Shown here one piece after another: positions 19,476 through 28,849 of a stretch of DNA of 64,000 nucleotides (its first letter is position 1; each line of letters opens with the position of its first letter). The stretch is from Prochlorococcus sp. AG-363-N16. GTDB taxonomy: Bacteria; Cyanobacteriota; Cyanobacteriia; PCC-6307; Cyanobiaceae. The stretch covers positions 1 through 64,000 of the forward strand of contig QCFW01000004.1 of NCBI GenBank assembly GCA_003280135.1, written 5' to 3'. The position numbers and the translations under genes were made by a program. The notes under the pieces were generated by a model. That model made no database searches and was not told the DNA's origin. It worked only from the letters and a program-made list of their open reading frames with translations.

Positions 19476-19754
19476 ATGGATAAAACTAAAGGTCTTTCAC
19501 AAGAAGACACCAAGCAAAAAAGCTTTAACTCTCTTAAAAATAAGAGTAAATCTAAGAACGAAAAAAATGTATCAAGTGGACAAGAGGTCTTGTTAAAGCT
19601 TCCTGGAGGCTTTGAATACAAGGCCCCAGGAAAAAGACAAAGAATTATCATAGCTTCTATAGTTCTTGGATTAAATGTATTACTTCTAGTTGCAGTAGGT
19701 TTATATTTTTATCTACCAGGCTTTAAAGAAATTATTTATAATATAGGTAGGTAG
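19476..19754 (+). CDS. small single-pass membrane protein of unknown function
   Basis: A 92-residue protein with a lysine/serine-rich soluble N-terminus (about 50 residues), the short motif LLKLPGGFEYKAPGKRQR, then one membrane helix (IIIASIVLGLNVLLLVAVGLYFYL) and a short tail. Tail-anchored topology is inferred. I do not recognise a family; the LPGGFEYKAPGKRQR segment is the part most likely to be conserved. A strong terminator lies about 90 bases downstream. Confidence 0.7.
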   Translation: MDKTKGLSQEDTKQKSFNSLKNKSKSKNEKNVSSGQEVLLKLPGGFEYKAPGKRQRIIIASIVLGLNVLLLVAVGLYFYLPGFKEIIYNIGR

Positions 19755-19843
19755 GAAATAACTTAACCTTTACTCTTGTTAGATATAGAAAATATATAGG
19801 CTTTATAAAATAGCAATGTTGCATTGAATAGAGAAATCGAATA

Positions 19844-19871
19844 AAAAAACCCTGCATTAGCAGGGTTTTTT
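19844..19871 (+). terminator. rho-independent terminator
   Basis: Perfect 12-bp stem AAAAAACCCTGC / GCAGGGTTTTTT around an ATTA loop. The GC-rich core and the T run fit an intrinsic terminator for the plus-strand genes before it; with A and T runs on both sides it could also work on the minus strand. Confidence 0.85.
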
Positions 19872-19885
19872 AGGGAGAACATACC

Positions 19886-19913
19886 AAGAAGTCTTGCCTT
19901 GTTTCGACTTCTT
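19886..19913 (+). other. hairpin, possible 5' element of a small RNA
   Basis: Arms AAGAAGTC and GACTTCTT (8 bp, perfect) enclose a 12-base loop. Thirteen bases downstream is the single-stranded-looking ACTCCTCAC. This layout recalls cyanobacterial small RNAs such as Yfr1, but the motif match is incomplete, so no RNA is named. Confidence 0.3.
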
Positions 19914-19973
19914 AGATGATTCATAACTCCTCACCAGGCTATTATCACTAACATAGCCCAGATTGCAAGAGCT

Positions 19974-20026
19974 CAATTAGCAACTACCTCAACTGTCACA
20001 GTGACAGTTGAGGTAGTTGCTAATTG
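19974..20026. repeat. 53-nt perfect palindrome (26-bp arms, one-base centre)
   Basis: The arm from 19974 to 19999 is the exact reverse complement of 20001 to 20026, with only base 20000 unpaired. As RNA it would fold into a 25-bp hairpin with a 3-base loop. It is intergenic, is not followed by a T run, and no second copy is seen in this window. Possible roles include a terminator without U tract, a processed double-stranded RNA, a protein-binding site or a relic of a mobile element. Confidence 0.85.
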
Positions 20027-20113
20027 CATTGATTGGTGAACTTTTCTTGATTAAATGCTCTAAGAGTAGCGTTTTAAGGCTTTAATGTATCGAATGATAC
20101 CTAATTTGGGAAC

Positions 20114-20290
20114 TTGAATCCTTCTGATAAAGGCCATCAGTCATCAGCTTCTTCACCTCCTCAGCGGAAGACAACTCTTAAGTGGAGCAGTAACGGGGAG
20201 TTATCATCAATAGATATGGCAAGAATTCTTTCAAAACTAGAAGACCCTGGACTTATAGAGTGTGATTTCTCTTGTGATATTGACCAGTAG
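20114..20290 (+). CDS. small conserved-looking protein, 58 residues, TTG start
   Basis: Read directly from the sequence. The frame opens after a stop at 20102 and runs from TTG at 20114 to TAG at 20288. The product has a polar start (NPSDKGHQSSASSPPQRK) and a well-formed C-terminal half: TLKWSSNGELSSIDMARILSK, then LEDPGLIECDFSCDIDQ. The helix-like SIDMARILSKLED and the C-terminal cysteines and acids look selected rather than random. The only ATG in frame is internal and would leave 26 residues. Family not recognised; upstream Shine-Dalgarno is weak. Confidence 0.6.
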   Translation: MNPSDKGHQSSASSPPQRKTTLKWSSNGELSSIDMARILSKLEDPGLIECDFSCDIDQ

Positions 20291-20368
20291 CACTTCAAAT
20301 GATTCGACTGTTTAACTTCCAATTATTTTCGTTCAAAGAGTTAGGATTTGTTTAAGTGGTTTAATTTT

Positions 20369-20620
20369 ATGAAAGCTGGATTTATTGGCGTATTTACATT
20401 TATAGCGATTGGAGTCTTAGCCTTTATTGTCTTGTACTTTTCAACAAGATATAGATCAGCATTCGAAGCAGATCAGGCATGCCATTCCCAAATCTCTATA
20501 AATTATTTAGACAATACCAATGTTGGTTGTGACCATGATCTTGAGACAAGGCAATGGATTCTTTTCGAGGATTTACCAGGCTTAGAACCTGCAAAAGTAT
20601 TGAAAAGATATAGGTACTGA
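20369..20620 (+). CDS. small membrane-anchored protein of unknown function
   Basis: About 83 residues from ATG at 20369 (a TTG at 20348 would add seven). One N-terminal membrane helix (AGFIGVFTFIAIGVLAFIVLYF) is followed by a soluble tail with two cysteines and FEDLPGLEPAKVLKRYRY at the end. Not recognised. It lies 78 bases after the 58-residue gene and is convergent with the next membrane protein. Confidence 0.65.
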   Translation: MKAGFIGVFTFIAIGVLAFIVLYFSTRYRSAFEADQACHSQISINYLDNTNVGCDHDLETRQWILFEDLPGLEPAKVLKRYRY

Positions 20621-20648
20621 GTCTTATTGGACAATATATAACTAGTAA

Positions 20649-20873
20649 TTATGATTTATTTTGCTTAAACAGATTCATGAAATTCTGAAATAGTAAAATT
20701 GCTATAACTGTAGTTATCAAGGCTGTTATTAAGAAAGTAGAAATCTGTCCAATTGAACCAGCTACATATATATGATTACCTAGTAAGGGAAAGTCAATTA
20801 ATGATCCTACAGATCCCCAAATTAATACCCATGTAGACACATAGGCTATTGCAATAAAATCCTTTTTATCCAT
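20649..20873 (-). CDS. small two-helix membrane protein of unknown function
   Basis: A 74-residue protein from ATG at 20873 (TTG at 20882 adds three residues) with two hydrophobic segments, IAIAYVSTWVLIWGSVGSL and ISTFLITALITTVIAILLF, joined by a short loop, ending in a basic tail. Its position 57 bases after the Hli gene on the same strand suggests a photosynthesis or stress-related membrane role, but that is only context. Confidence 0.65.
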   Translation of the reverse strand: MDKKDFIAIAYVSTWVLIWGSVGSLIDFPLLGNHIYVAGSIGQISTFLITALITTVIAILLFQNFMNLFKQNKS

Positions 20874-20929
20874 ATTATTCAAAAAATAATTTTAACTAAA
20901 ATGATTAGATAAGTTAAATATAGTACATT

Positions 20930-21193
20930 TTAATTAATAGCAAAAATGCTATGCGTAACTGGAGCACCATGAAAAACCAGCTCTGTCAGTATTAGCATTA
21001 TGAAGCCAATCATTGCCGCTCTACCATTAACTAGTTCTGAGTTTTCATTGAATCCAAAAATATTTTCAACGCTTTCATCATTATTATTAAGCCATTTCGA
21101 TTCTTTTCCCTTACCAACTTGATCTTGATTAGTGGTTAGTTGAGAAGGCTTTGCTGTGATTCCTTTTGAGATTTGATCTTTGTTTTCGGACAT
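20930..21193 (-). CDS. hli: high-light-inducible protein (Hli/SCP family)
   Basis: An 87-residue one-helix chlorophyll-binding protein of the thylakoid. The C-terminal helix has the Hli motif ELVNGRAAMIGF (conserved E, N, R and the AMIGF turn), followed by a hydrophobic span. The polar N-terminus of about 45 residues is longer than in the shortest Hlis. These proteins bind chlorophyll and carotenoid and protect photosystems under stress. ATG at 21193. Neighbours are small membrane proteins. Confidence 0.92.
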   Translation of the reverse strand: MSENKDQISKGITAKPSQLTTNQDQVGKGKESKWLNNNDESVENIFGFNENSELVNGRAAMIGFIMLILTELVFHGAPVTHSIFAIN

Positions 21194-21654
21194 TGCTTAG
21201 GTAAGTGCTATAAGATTTTATTTGCGTTCCTTACCTAAATAAATGTTTTTTCTTCGTTTCTTAATCATTCGGAAAGACTTTCGGAAAATTCTATTCTTAT
21301 CAAAAAGATATAATTTATAACTAATAATCGATAAAGTTAAAACTATTAATAATAAAGAGGTATAAAATAACATTGGGCTTATTGCTTTTCTTAATGATAT
21401 CTCTCATTCATCTTGAAATCAATCAAAAGTGATATCTTTTTTAAATTTCGCTTAGTGTGTTAATTAGAATTAATTATTTAACATTATCAAGATTGTCAAA
21501 AAGATTTTTTTTTGCTAATAATTATTTATCTGAGTAATTGTCTTTATTTATAGCGTTCTTTCAACATCTATGCAAATTGAACGTTTAGGGCCTTTATTCA
21601 TGTTTTTCTTGAGCTCTTCAATGAGTTCTTCATTAATTTTTAAAAAGTAAGCTA
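21194..21654. other. intergenic region between hli and the NdhF-like gene
   Basis: A 461-base AT-rich region. Its left half holds the candidate 51-residue ORF on the minus strand; the right half (21374-21654) shows no convincing frame or clear hairpin and should contain promoters for both directions. Confidence 0.5.
21218..21373 (-). CDS. candidate 51-residue membrane protein upstream of hli
   Basis: Read directly from the minus strand: ATG at 21373, TAA at 21218-21220. One N-terminal hydrophobic helix (LFYTSLLLIVLTLSIISYKLYLF) is followed by a strongly basic tail (RKSFRMIKKRRKNIYLGKERK). This positive-inside single-pass design is common among real small thylakoid proteins. It ends 24 bases before the Hli start and may be cotranscribed with it. 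No convincing Shine-Dalgarno is seen, so it stays a candidate. Confidence 0.45.
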   Translation of the reverse strand: MLFYTSLLLIVLTLSIISYKLYLFDKNRIFRKSFRMIKKRRKNIYLGKERK

Positions 21655-22095
21655 ATGGATTCTCTAGTAGATATTGCATGGTTTATTCCTGGGTTGCCTT
21701 TTTCAGGAGGGCTTTTGATTGCACTCTTACTTTTAAGTTTTAGGCGAACAATGAATAGACTTTCAAAACCGGTCTCATTCTTGATAATTAGTTCGATTGC
21801 CATTTCAACAGCATTAAGTATAATTTTTTATTTTAAGCATTTATCAGGTAAATTATTGGATTGGCATATTAATTTAGGTTCAATAGATATTTTGGCATCT
21901 TTTTATGTAAATAGTACATCTTCTTTATTGCTAACCATAACAGGTTCAATCTTCTTAATAGTTACTTTGTATTCATATTACAAGCTACCAAGGGCCATTG
22001 GATATGTAAGATATCTAACATTGTTGGCGTTGTCTTGCGGAGCGATTTCCCTATTTATTTTAGATAGTGATTTGTTATCTAAAATACTTAAATAG
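21655..22095 (+). CDS. NdhF N-terminal-like membrane protein (short form)
   Basis: A 146-residue protein with about four membrane segments. It resembles only the N-terminus of NAD(P)H-quinone oxidoreductase subunit 5: WFIPGLPFSGG, LLSFRRTMNRLSKPVSFLIISS, a middle segment like DPLS region, YSYYKLPRAIGYVRYLTLLALS. It then stops where full NdhF (over 600 residues) continues into its proton-channel helices. ATG at 21655 and an intact frame argue that it is either a conserved short paralogue or a recent 5' remnant. No downstream ndhF sequence follows: the next gene is on the other strand. Confidence 0.72.
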   Translation: MDSLVDIAWFIPGLPFSGGLLIALLLLSFRRTMNRLSKPVSFLIISSIAISTALSIIFYFKHLSGKLLDWHINLGSIDILASFYVNSTSSLLLTITGSIFLIVTLYSYYKLPRAIGYVRYLTLLALSCGAISLFILDSDLLSKILK

Positions 22096-22114
22096 CTTTT
22101 GTTATTTTACAAAT

Positions 22115-23119
22115 TTATATTAAATCTATTATAAGAACTACAGTTAAAGTCCAAATAATCTCTAACATAAGTGTATAATTTAAAATTTCTTTTATCTTGC
22201 TTGCATTTGCATTTGGGTGTTCCATCCCAAGTATAGGCTTGTAATTTATCTGTTTATTATAGTAATTATTCCCGCCCATTTTTGTATTTGTACAGTTAGC
22301 AAATATGGCTTCTGACAAGCCAGCATTAGGAGATAAATAACCCTTTGCTTCATTTAGTGCCTTTTTAATTATAGAGAAATAATTACCCCATTCTTTTGAT
22401 ATCAATGGGAGACTAATTAAAACGAGTCTGCAGGGAATAAAGTTTAGAAAATCATCTAATCTTGCACTAGATTCTCCAAGCCATTTTAATTTTCCTGTGC
22501 GATAGCCAAGCATAGAATCTAATGTGCTACTTGCCTTGAATGCCCAGGCAAAAGCTATGGGACCTGGTAGAGATAGTGAATGTTTCCACGTAATCGTTCC
22601 AACAAATATCCAAAAAAGAGGTGAAAATACTCCATCAATTGCATTCTCGCTAGCTGTCTCTGCTGTCGCTCTAAGTACTTCATCTTTGTCTAAATTTTCA
22701 ACATCTCTACCAACTATTCCTTTAAGTGCTATGCGAGCAGTGTCGATTTGTTTATTTAAAGATTTACTGTCTAGACATTTAAGTACATTTAAAACACCAT
22801 TATTAAGACTTTTATAAGCGAGAGAACTTGATAGCGTAACCATTAAAAATAAATTACTTATTAATTCAGGTGCAAAAGATTGTTTGAGTGAAATTTGCTC
22901 TATAAGCCAACCAGAACATCCACTGATGGATACAACTAAAACTGTTATAAGTAAACCACCTAATCTTAGTCCTAGGATATTATCTTTTGCTAAAGAATAA
23001 ATGGTTTTTTGTAGAAGCTTAATAAGCCACCCTATGACCTGTACAGGATGAATTATCCTCTCTGGGTCTCCAATGATTAAATCTAAGAAGACAGCCCCAA
23101 TAATTATTATTGAAGTAAT
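22115..23119 (-). CDS. cobD: adenosylcobinamide-phosphate synthase (CobD/CbiB)
   Basis: Membrane enzyme attaching the aminopropanol arm to the corrin ring in cobalamin synthesis. The first ATG, at 22843, gives only 242 residues starting mid-protein. The same frame is open upstream and encodes the expected N-terminus: AVFLDLIIGDPERIIHPVQVIGWLI, the family signature with the conserved GDP and HPV. No ATG, GTG or TTG occurs between the upstream in-frame stop and 22843. ATT at 23119, two bases after the ilvC stop, gives 334 residues, the usual length; CTG at 23140 is the other option. The rest has RATAETASENAIDGV and FWAFKAS-like segments. Confidence 0.85.
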   Translation of the reverse strand: MTSIIIIGAVFLDLIIGDPERIIHPVQVIGWLIKLLQKTIYSLAKDNILGLRLGGLLITVLVVSISGCSGWLIEQISLKQSFAPELISNLFLMVTLSSSLAYKSLNNGVLNVLKCLDSKSLNKQIDTARIALKGIVGRDVENLDKDEVLRATAETASENAIDGVFSPLFWIFVGTITWKHSLSLPGPIAFAWAFKASSTLDSMLGYRTGKLKWLGESSARLDDFLNFIPCRLVLISLPLISKEWGNYFSIIKKALNEAKGYLSPNAGLSEAIFANCTNTKMGGNNYYNKQINYKPILGMEHPNANASKIKEILNYTLMLEIIWTLTVVLIIDLI

Positions 23120-23121
23120 GT

Positions 23122-24171
<1,050 letters not shown>

Positions 24172-24217
24172 TTAAAAAAAGAATACCTAAAGCTCATTCT
24201 AAGAATTAGCTTAGAAA

Positions 24218-24820
24218 TTATGCTTCATTGGGGTGAGAAATCACTTTATCAATAAGGCCATACTCTTGAGCTTGTTTTGCGCTAAGAAAGTAGTCTCTGT
24301 CAGTATCTTTTTCAACTTTTTCGTAACTTTGACCAGTCATTTCTGCCATTGATCGATTTAGCATTTCTTTAATTCTTAGGATTTCATTAGCTTCTATTTC
24401 AATGTCACTTGCCTGCCTTTGGGATGTCCCTCCTAAAGGTTGATGAATCATAATTCTGCTGTGAGGCAAGGCAAGACGCTTGTTTTTGGTTCCTGCGGAT
24501 AGAAGGAATGCACCCATTGAGGCCGCTAGTCCAACGCAGATTGTTACTACATCACTTTTTACATATTTCATCGTGTCATATATTGCTAAACCTGCAGTTA
24601 CTGAGCCTCCAGGACTGTTGATATATAGATAAATTGGCTTTGTACTATCTTCAGAATCAAGGTATAGCATTTGCGCTACTAGACTATTTGCAACAGCATC
24701 AGTTACTTCTTGACCAAGAAATAAAATTCGTTCGGCACCAAGTCTTGTGTAAATATCTACCCATCTTTCAAATTGACTTCCTGGAAGTCTATAAGGAACA
24801 CTAGGAGTACCAATTGGCAT
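24218..24820 (-). CDS. clpP: ATP-dependent Clp protease proteolytic subunit (active, ClpP3-type)
   Basis: A 200-residue serine protease subunit. The catalytic triad is intact: serine near 101 in [11 protein letters not shown], histidine near 126 in MIHQPLGG, and aspartate near 176 in DTDRDYFLS. It lies downstream of clpR on the same strand, the layout of the cyanobacterial ClpP3/ClpR core, whose mixed ring degrades substrates fed by ClpC. ATG at 24820. Assignment to ClpP3 rests on the neighbour. Confidence 0.94.
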   Translation of the reverse strand: MPIGTPSVPYRLPGSQFERWVDIYTRLGAERILFLGQEVTDAVANSLVAQMLYLDSEDSTKPIYLYINSPGGSVTAGLAIYDTMKYVKSDVVTICVGLAASMGAFLLSAGTKNKRLALPHSRIMIHQPLGGTSQRQASDIEIEANEILRIKEMLNRSMAEMTGQSYEKVEKDTDRDYFLSAKQAQEYGLIDKVISHPNEA

Positions 24821-24896
24821 AATAAAAATTGATTAGAAGAAATTTCGAAAAGAGAATTTTTTAGGTTTATTTAGGGTGACATTGATGATAAATAGA

Positions 24897-25565
24897 TTAA
24901 TGATTCGCAGAATCAGGTAAATCTTTTCTACTCTCTAAAACTCTATCTATAATTCCATACTCTACTGCTTCTTTAGGGTTTAAATAACTCATTCGATCAG
25001 AGTCTTGGGATAATTGTTCAATACTTCGACCTGTATTTTTTGAGAGAATGGCAAGCATTGCTTGTTTATTGTGAATCACTTCTTTTGCTCTAATTTGAAT
25101 ATCAGTTGCTTGACCTTGTGCCCCACTTCTAGGTTGATGAAGAACAATTGAAGCATGTGGAAGTGCTGCTCTATGTCCTTTTGAGCCAGCAGAAAGAATT
25201 ACTGCTGCTGTTCCCATGGCTTGTCCTATACAAATAGTATGAACAGGTGGTTTTATGTAACTAATGGTGTCACAGATTGCAAAAGCTTCGGTTTCAAACC
25301 CAACCGCATCGCCTGTATACCAACTTGTTCCTGTTGAATTTATATAGAAATAAACAGGTTTTTCAGGATTATCGAATTCCAGAAATAATAGTTGCGCAAT
25401 TATTAATTCAGTAACATCAATACCTAATTGTCTTTTGGCATCATCATCAGAAAACAAAGGAAGACCAAGGTAAACAATTCTTTCTTTTAAAAGGAGAGAT
25501 GGCAAATCGGGCGGAGGTGTTCGGAGAACAGTTGAGTCTCCGTAGTATGGAGCAGATGCCGTCAA
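24897..25565 (-). CDS. clpR: ClpR: catalytically inactive Clp protease subunit
   Basis: A 222-residue ClpP paralogue. In the active-site segment the usual serine is replaced: GQAMGTAAVILS has glycine near 118 where ClpP has serine, while the histidine (VLHQP, near 143) remains. An insertion TSWYTGDAVGFETEAF near residues 80-96 is typical of cyanobacterial ClpR. It forms a mixed ring with ClpP3. It is 76 bases upstream of clpP on the same strand. Confidence 0.93.
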   Translation of the reverse strand: MTASAPYYGDSTVLRTPPPDLPSLLLKERIVYLGLPLFSDDDAKRQLGIDVTELIIAQLLFLEFDNPEKPVYFYINSTGTSWYTGDAVGFETEAFAICDTISYIKPPVHTICIGQAMGTAAVILSAGSKGHRAALPHASIVLHQPRSGAQGQATDIQIRAKEVIHNKQAMLAILSKNTGRSIEQLSQDSDRMSYLNPKEAVEYGIIDRVLESRKDLPDSANH

Positions 25566-25602
25566 GTTGAAAAAGGTATCTAGGTTAATACACTAGCCAT
25601 TA

Positions 25603-26712
25603 CTAGCCAGAAGAGGGGTTAATTTCTTCAGATTGACTTTTAGCTGAATTTTTTTCAATTTTCCCAAAGACCATTCTTCCTGTAGCTGTCTGTAATGCTC
25701 CTGTGACAATTACATTTAATCTTTGCCCAATTAGTTCTTTTGCGTCTTCTATGACCACCATGGTTCCATCATCAAGGTAGCCAATACCTTGTTTTTCTTC
25801 CTTACCCTCTCTAACTATTTTTAAATTTAGCTCTTCACCAGGTTGAACTTCTGGTCTTAATGCAATTATTAAGTCACTAAGATTTAGTACTCTCAGGTTT
25901 TTAACTTGTGCAACTTGAGCAAGATTGAAATCAGAAGTTATTAGTGTGCCGCCAGTATCTTCTGTTAGTTTCAGGAGCCTTTCATCAGTACCTTCCCCTT
26001 GATATTTTGTGCTATTTATTACTAGTTTTCTGTCATACTCGTCTCTTAGCTCATTTAATAATTTTAACCCTCTCCTACCTTTCGAACGTTTTTCAGTATT
26101 ACTGGAGTCAGCCAACTTTTGAAGTTCTTCGATCACAGTTTGAGCTACAATGACTTGTCCTTCAATAATGCTGCATTTAAGTAATGCTTTGATTCTGCCA
26201 TCAATAATTACACTTGTATCTAGAATCTTTGCAGTTGCAGGAGTAAGAATTCCTTCTGATATTAAAAGGGCTTCTGTGCTATTTGGATTAAATAATCTTA
26301 GAAAAGTTCTGCCATGAACCTCTGCAAGGCTATATCCTAAGACTCCAAAAACGATATTACTAAGAACTGCAATTAGAGGTTTGATGAAAAATATTTCTTT
26401 GGGTAATGGTAAAAGAAGAATTGGGGCTAAAAGTAAGTTCGCAACTAAAAGACCAAGGATTAACCCTATAGATCTACTTACTAGTAGGTCAGTAGGAGTT
26501 GTTCTTATTTGATGAGTAAGCTTTGCTCTTAATTGTTGAAACAATAAACCAACCAGTAAAGCTAATAAAGCCCCAAATCCTCCAAGTACAACTTTTAAAC
26601 CTTCAATATTAGTGACTTCTTCAAGCATTGAGGCCGGCAAAAAATCTGCCCCAAGCCAGCCACTTGCAGCTCCAGTAATTACAAATAAGATCAGAATTAG
26701 TGGATCTACCAT
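25603..26712 (-). CDS. PIN/TRAM domain membrane protein
   Basis: A 369-residue protein: about four N-terminal hydrophobic helices, a PIN domain from about 160 to 285 (LDTSVIIDGRIKALL, TVIEELQKLAD, then TSDFNLAQVA carrying the acidic residues) and a TRAM domain near the C-terminus (GEELNLKIVREGKEEKQGIGYLDDGTMVVIE). It is the widespread YacL-like type. PIN domains are RNases; the target is unknown. ATG at 26712, same strand as clpR. Confidence 0.9.
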   Translation of the reverse strand: MVDPLILILFVITGAASGWLGADFLPASMLEEVTNIEGLKVVLGGFGALLALLVGLLFQQLRAKLTHQIRTTPTDLLVSRSIGLILGLLVANLLLAPILLLPLPKEIFFIKPLIAVLSNIVFGVLGYSLAEVHGRTFLRLFNPNSTEALLISEGILTPATAKILDTSVIIDGRIKALLKCSIIEGQVIVAQTVIEELQKLADSSNTEKRSKGRRGLKLLNELRDEYDRKLVINSTKYQGEGTDERLLKLTEDTGGTLITSDFNLAQVAQVKNLRVLNLSDLIIALRPEVQPGEELNLKIVREGKEEKQGIGYLDDGTMVVIEDAKELIGQRLNVIVTGALQTATGRMVFGKIEKNSAKSQSEEINPSSG

Positions 26713-26821
26713 GAAGTTAAGGTTTACGCCCCTCTGCTTGATGCATTAAGCATGCTCTAATTTTATAGAGATAGCTAATGATGTTTTTGATGTCTATAAC
26801 AATTGCTTTATAAGTCAGCCT

Positions 26822-28069
26822 GTGAATTATCCTAGAAGTGCATATGTTCATATCCCTTTTTGTCATAGGAGATGCTTTTATTGTGATTTTCCTGTAGTCA
26901 TTTTAGGCGATAAAGCTAGAGGAGATTATGGACCTGGTAGCAGGACAGTTCAGTCATATTTGAAATTACTGTTTAGAGAGATTTCTTTAGCATCAAAAGG
27001 AACTCCATTGGCGACGATTTATATAGGAGGTGGAACCCCTTCACTTTTAGCCCCTTATCAGGTTGCTGATTTATTAAATCATTTGAATAATCAATTTGGC
27101 TTTCAAGATGGAGCAGAAGTGTCATTTGAAATCGATCCTGCTAGTTTCAATAGAGAAGAGCTAATGGGATATATAGAAGCTGGAGTTAATAGATTTAGTC
27201 TAGGCGCACAAAGTTTTGACAATGTAATGCTATCTAAAATAGGGAGAAGACATGAATTTAATCATTTAATTGATTCATTTAATTGGATTAATGAATTCTT
27301 TTTAGAAGGTAAACTATGCAGCTGGAGCTTAGATCTTATACAGAACTTACCTAATCAAGATATTGAAGCTTGGAAAAGCCAACTTGAAAAGGTTATTGAT
27401 ATTGCTCCTCCTCATGTATCTATATATGACCTTTCAATAGAAAATGGAACAGTGTTCGAGTGGATGCAAAATAGAGGAGAGTTAGATCTTCCTGATAGTG
27501 ATCTTTCTGCTGATATTGCAATACTGACTTCTTCAATGCTTAAAGAAGCAGGATTTTCTAGATATGAAATCTCTAATTTTGCATTACCAGGTCATACATC
27601 AAGGCATAATAGAGTCTATTGGAGTGGTTCTGAATGGTGGGGGTTTGGACAAGGAGCAACAAGTTTTATAGGGGGAAAAAGATTTAGTCGCCCTAGAAAA
27701 AGCGCAGAATATAAGCAGTGGGTTAAGAAACAAGAAGTTGAAGGATCTGAAGCCTCTTTGGGTTCTAAAAGAAACTCTCCAATTGATTTGGAGGATATGC
27801 TCTTAACTGGTTTAAGGAGGCGCGAAGGTATTAACTTTTGGCAATTAGCAAATGATTGGGGTTGGGATAAAAAACAAACCCATATTTTCCTGAATCAGTT
27901 ATTAATTCGTTGGGATGATTTCATAAAAGGAGGATTGGTTAAAAATTATGGTGAAAGAATCTGTTTAAGTGATCCAGAGGGGATGAATTTAAGTAATCAA
28001 ATTCTTGTAGAGATGATTTTGTGGTGGGAGTCTTTGCCTAAAGACGCTGTTGAGCCACCCATTCTTTAA
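26822..28069 (+). CDS. hemW: radical SAM heme chaperone HemW-like protein
   Basis: A 415-residue radical SAM protein. The iron-sulfur cysteines are C14, C18 and C21 in CHRRCFYC, the HemW-type CxxxCxx[11 protein letters not shown] and SLGAQSFD follow, and the C-terminal HemN-like domain has [13 protein letters not shown]. HemW binds heme and is distinct from oxygen-independent coproporphyrinogen oxidase, which has a longer N-terminus. GTG at 26822. Its 3' end overlaps panB by 32 bases. Confidence 0.88.
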   Translation: MNYPRSAYVHIPFCHRRCFYCDFPVVILGDKARGDYGPGSRTVQSYLKLLFREISLASKGTPLATIYIGGGTPSLLAPYQVADLLNHLNNQFGFQDGAEVSFEIDPASFNREELMGYIEAGVNRFSLGAQSFDNVMLSKIGRRHEFNHLIDSFNWINEFFLEGKLCSWSLDLIQNLPNQDIEAWKSQLEKVIDIAPPHVSIYDLSIENGTVFEWMQNRGELDLPDSDLSADIAILTSSMLKEAGFSRYEISNFALPGHTSRHNRVYWSGSEWWGFGQGATSFIGGKRFSRPRKSAEYKQWVKKQEVEGSEASLGSKRNSPIDLEDMLLTGLRRREGINFWQLANDWGWDKKQTHIFLNQLLIRWDDFIKGGLVKNYGERICLSDPEGMNLSNQILVEMILWWESLPKDAVEPPIL

Positions 28070-28808
28070 GAGCTTTAACACATAACTCTCTTGATTGAAT
28101 TAACGGCTGACAGAAAGGTGGCTGTGTTTTTGTAAGCCCAATCAAATCAGCGGTTACTCTTACTTGTCCGTCGCATTTATCACCTGCCCCTATTCCTATC
28201 ACTGGAATCTTGAGGGTTTTTTTGATTTTTTCTGCAATTTCATCAGGTACATGCTCTATCACAATCGCAAAACACCCTGCTTTCTCTAGTTCAAGTGATT
28301 TATTTAAGATTTCTTTTTGAGATGAATGGTTTTCGGCTTGTCTGCGAAATCCAAGATTATTAACTGATTGAGGCGTTAGGCCAAGATGACCCATGACAGG
28401 AATACCCATTCTTATTAAGCGGTTTATAACATTGATGGTTTCTGGCTCTGCACCTTCTAGCTTTACACCTGAGGCACATGAGTCTTTTAGCAAGCTTCCT
28501 GCAGCTTCAACTGCTTTGTCTTCTCCACATTGATAACTAAGAAAAGGTAAGTCACAAATCACTAGAGGATGTTTATTAATAGAGTTTGAAAAACCTCTAC
28601 AGACTGCCTTGGTGTGATCAAGCATTTGCTGAAGAGTAATGGGTAATGTTGTTGTATGCCCATGAACAAACATTGCTAATGAATCTCCGACCAGTACAAC
28701 ATCAGCGCCTGCCTCTTCCACAATTGCTGATGAAATGCTGTCCCATGCAGTGAGAATTGTAATTGGCTTACCAAGTTTTTTAAAACGAACTAATTCTTTT
28801 GGTAGCAT
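28038..28808 (-). CDS. panB: 3-methyl-2-oxobutanoate hydroxymethyltransferase
   Basis: First step of pantothenate synthesis. Signatures: [31 protein letters not shown], the magnesium-binding DLPF, LEGAE and [12 protein letters not shown], and [13 protein letters not shown]. Length 256 residues is normal. ATG at 28808 is preferred to the TTG codon one position upstream. The 3' end overlaps hemW by 32 bases in opposite orientation, so the two genes share their ends. Confidence 0.95.
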   Translation of the reverse strand: MLPKELVRFKKLGKPITILTAWDSISSAIVEEAGADVVLVGDSLAMFVHGHTTTLPITLQQMLDHTKAVCRGFSNSINKHPLVICDLPFLSYQCGEDKAVEAAGSLLKDSCASGVKLEGAEPETINVINRLIRMGIPVMGHLGLTPQSVNNLGFRRQAENHSSQKEILNKSLELEKAGCFAIVIEHVPDEIAEKIKKTLKIPVIGIGAGDKCDGQVRVTADLIGLTKTQPPFCQPLIQSRELCVKALKEWVAQQRL

Positions 28809-28849
28809 CAAAATTGTTTTCTAAATGGTTCAGGTTGTAAACTCTAGGA

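Larger units (their letters stand above)
19755..20113. other. non-coding region with terminator, hairpin and long palindrome
   Basis: A 359-base stretch with no convincing reading frame. It holds, in order, a perfect 12-bp stem terminator (19844-19871), a hairpin with 8-bp arms (19886-19913), a CU-rich ACTCCTCAC motif (19926-19934), the 53-nt palindrome (19974-20026) and a short GTATC/GATAC hairpin (20087-20100). The concentration of structure suggests a small RNA or a leader of the next gene. Confidence 0.6.

Noticed and set aside
21241-21370. hli region as a recent phage insertion
   Set aside because: Hli genes occur in phages, but no phage gene, att repeat or tRNA junction is nearby.
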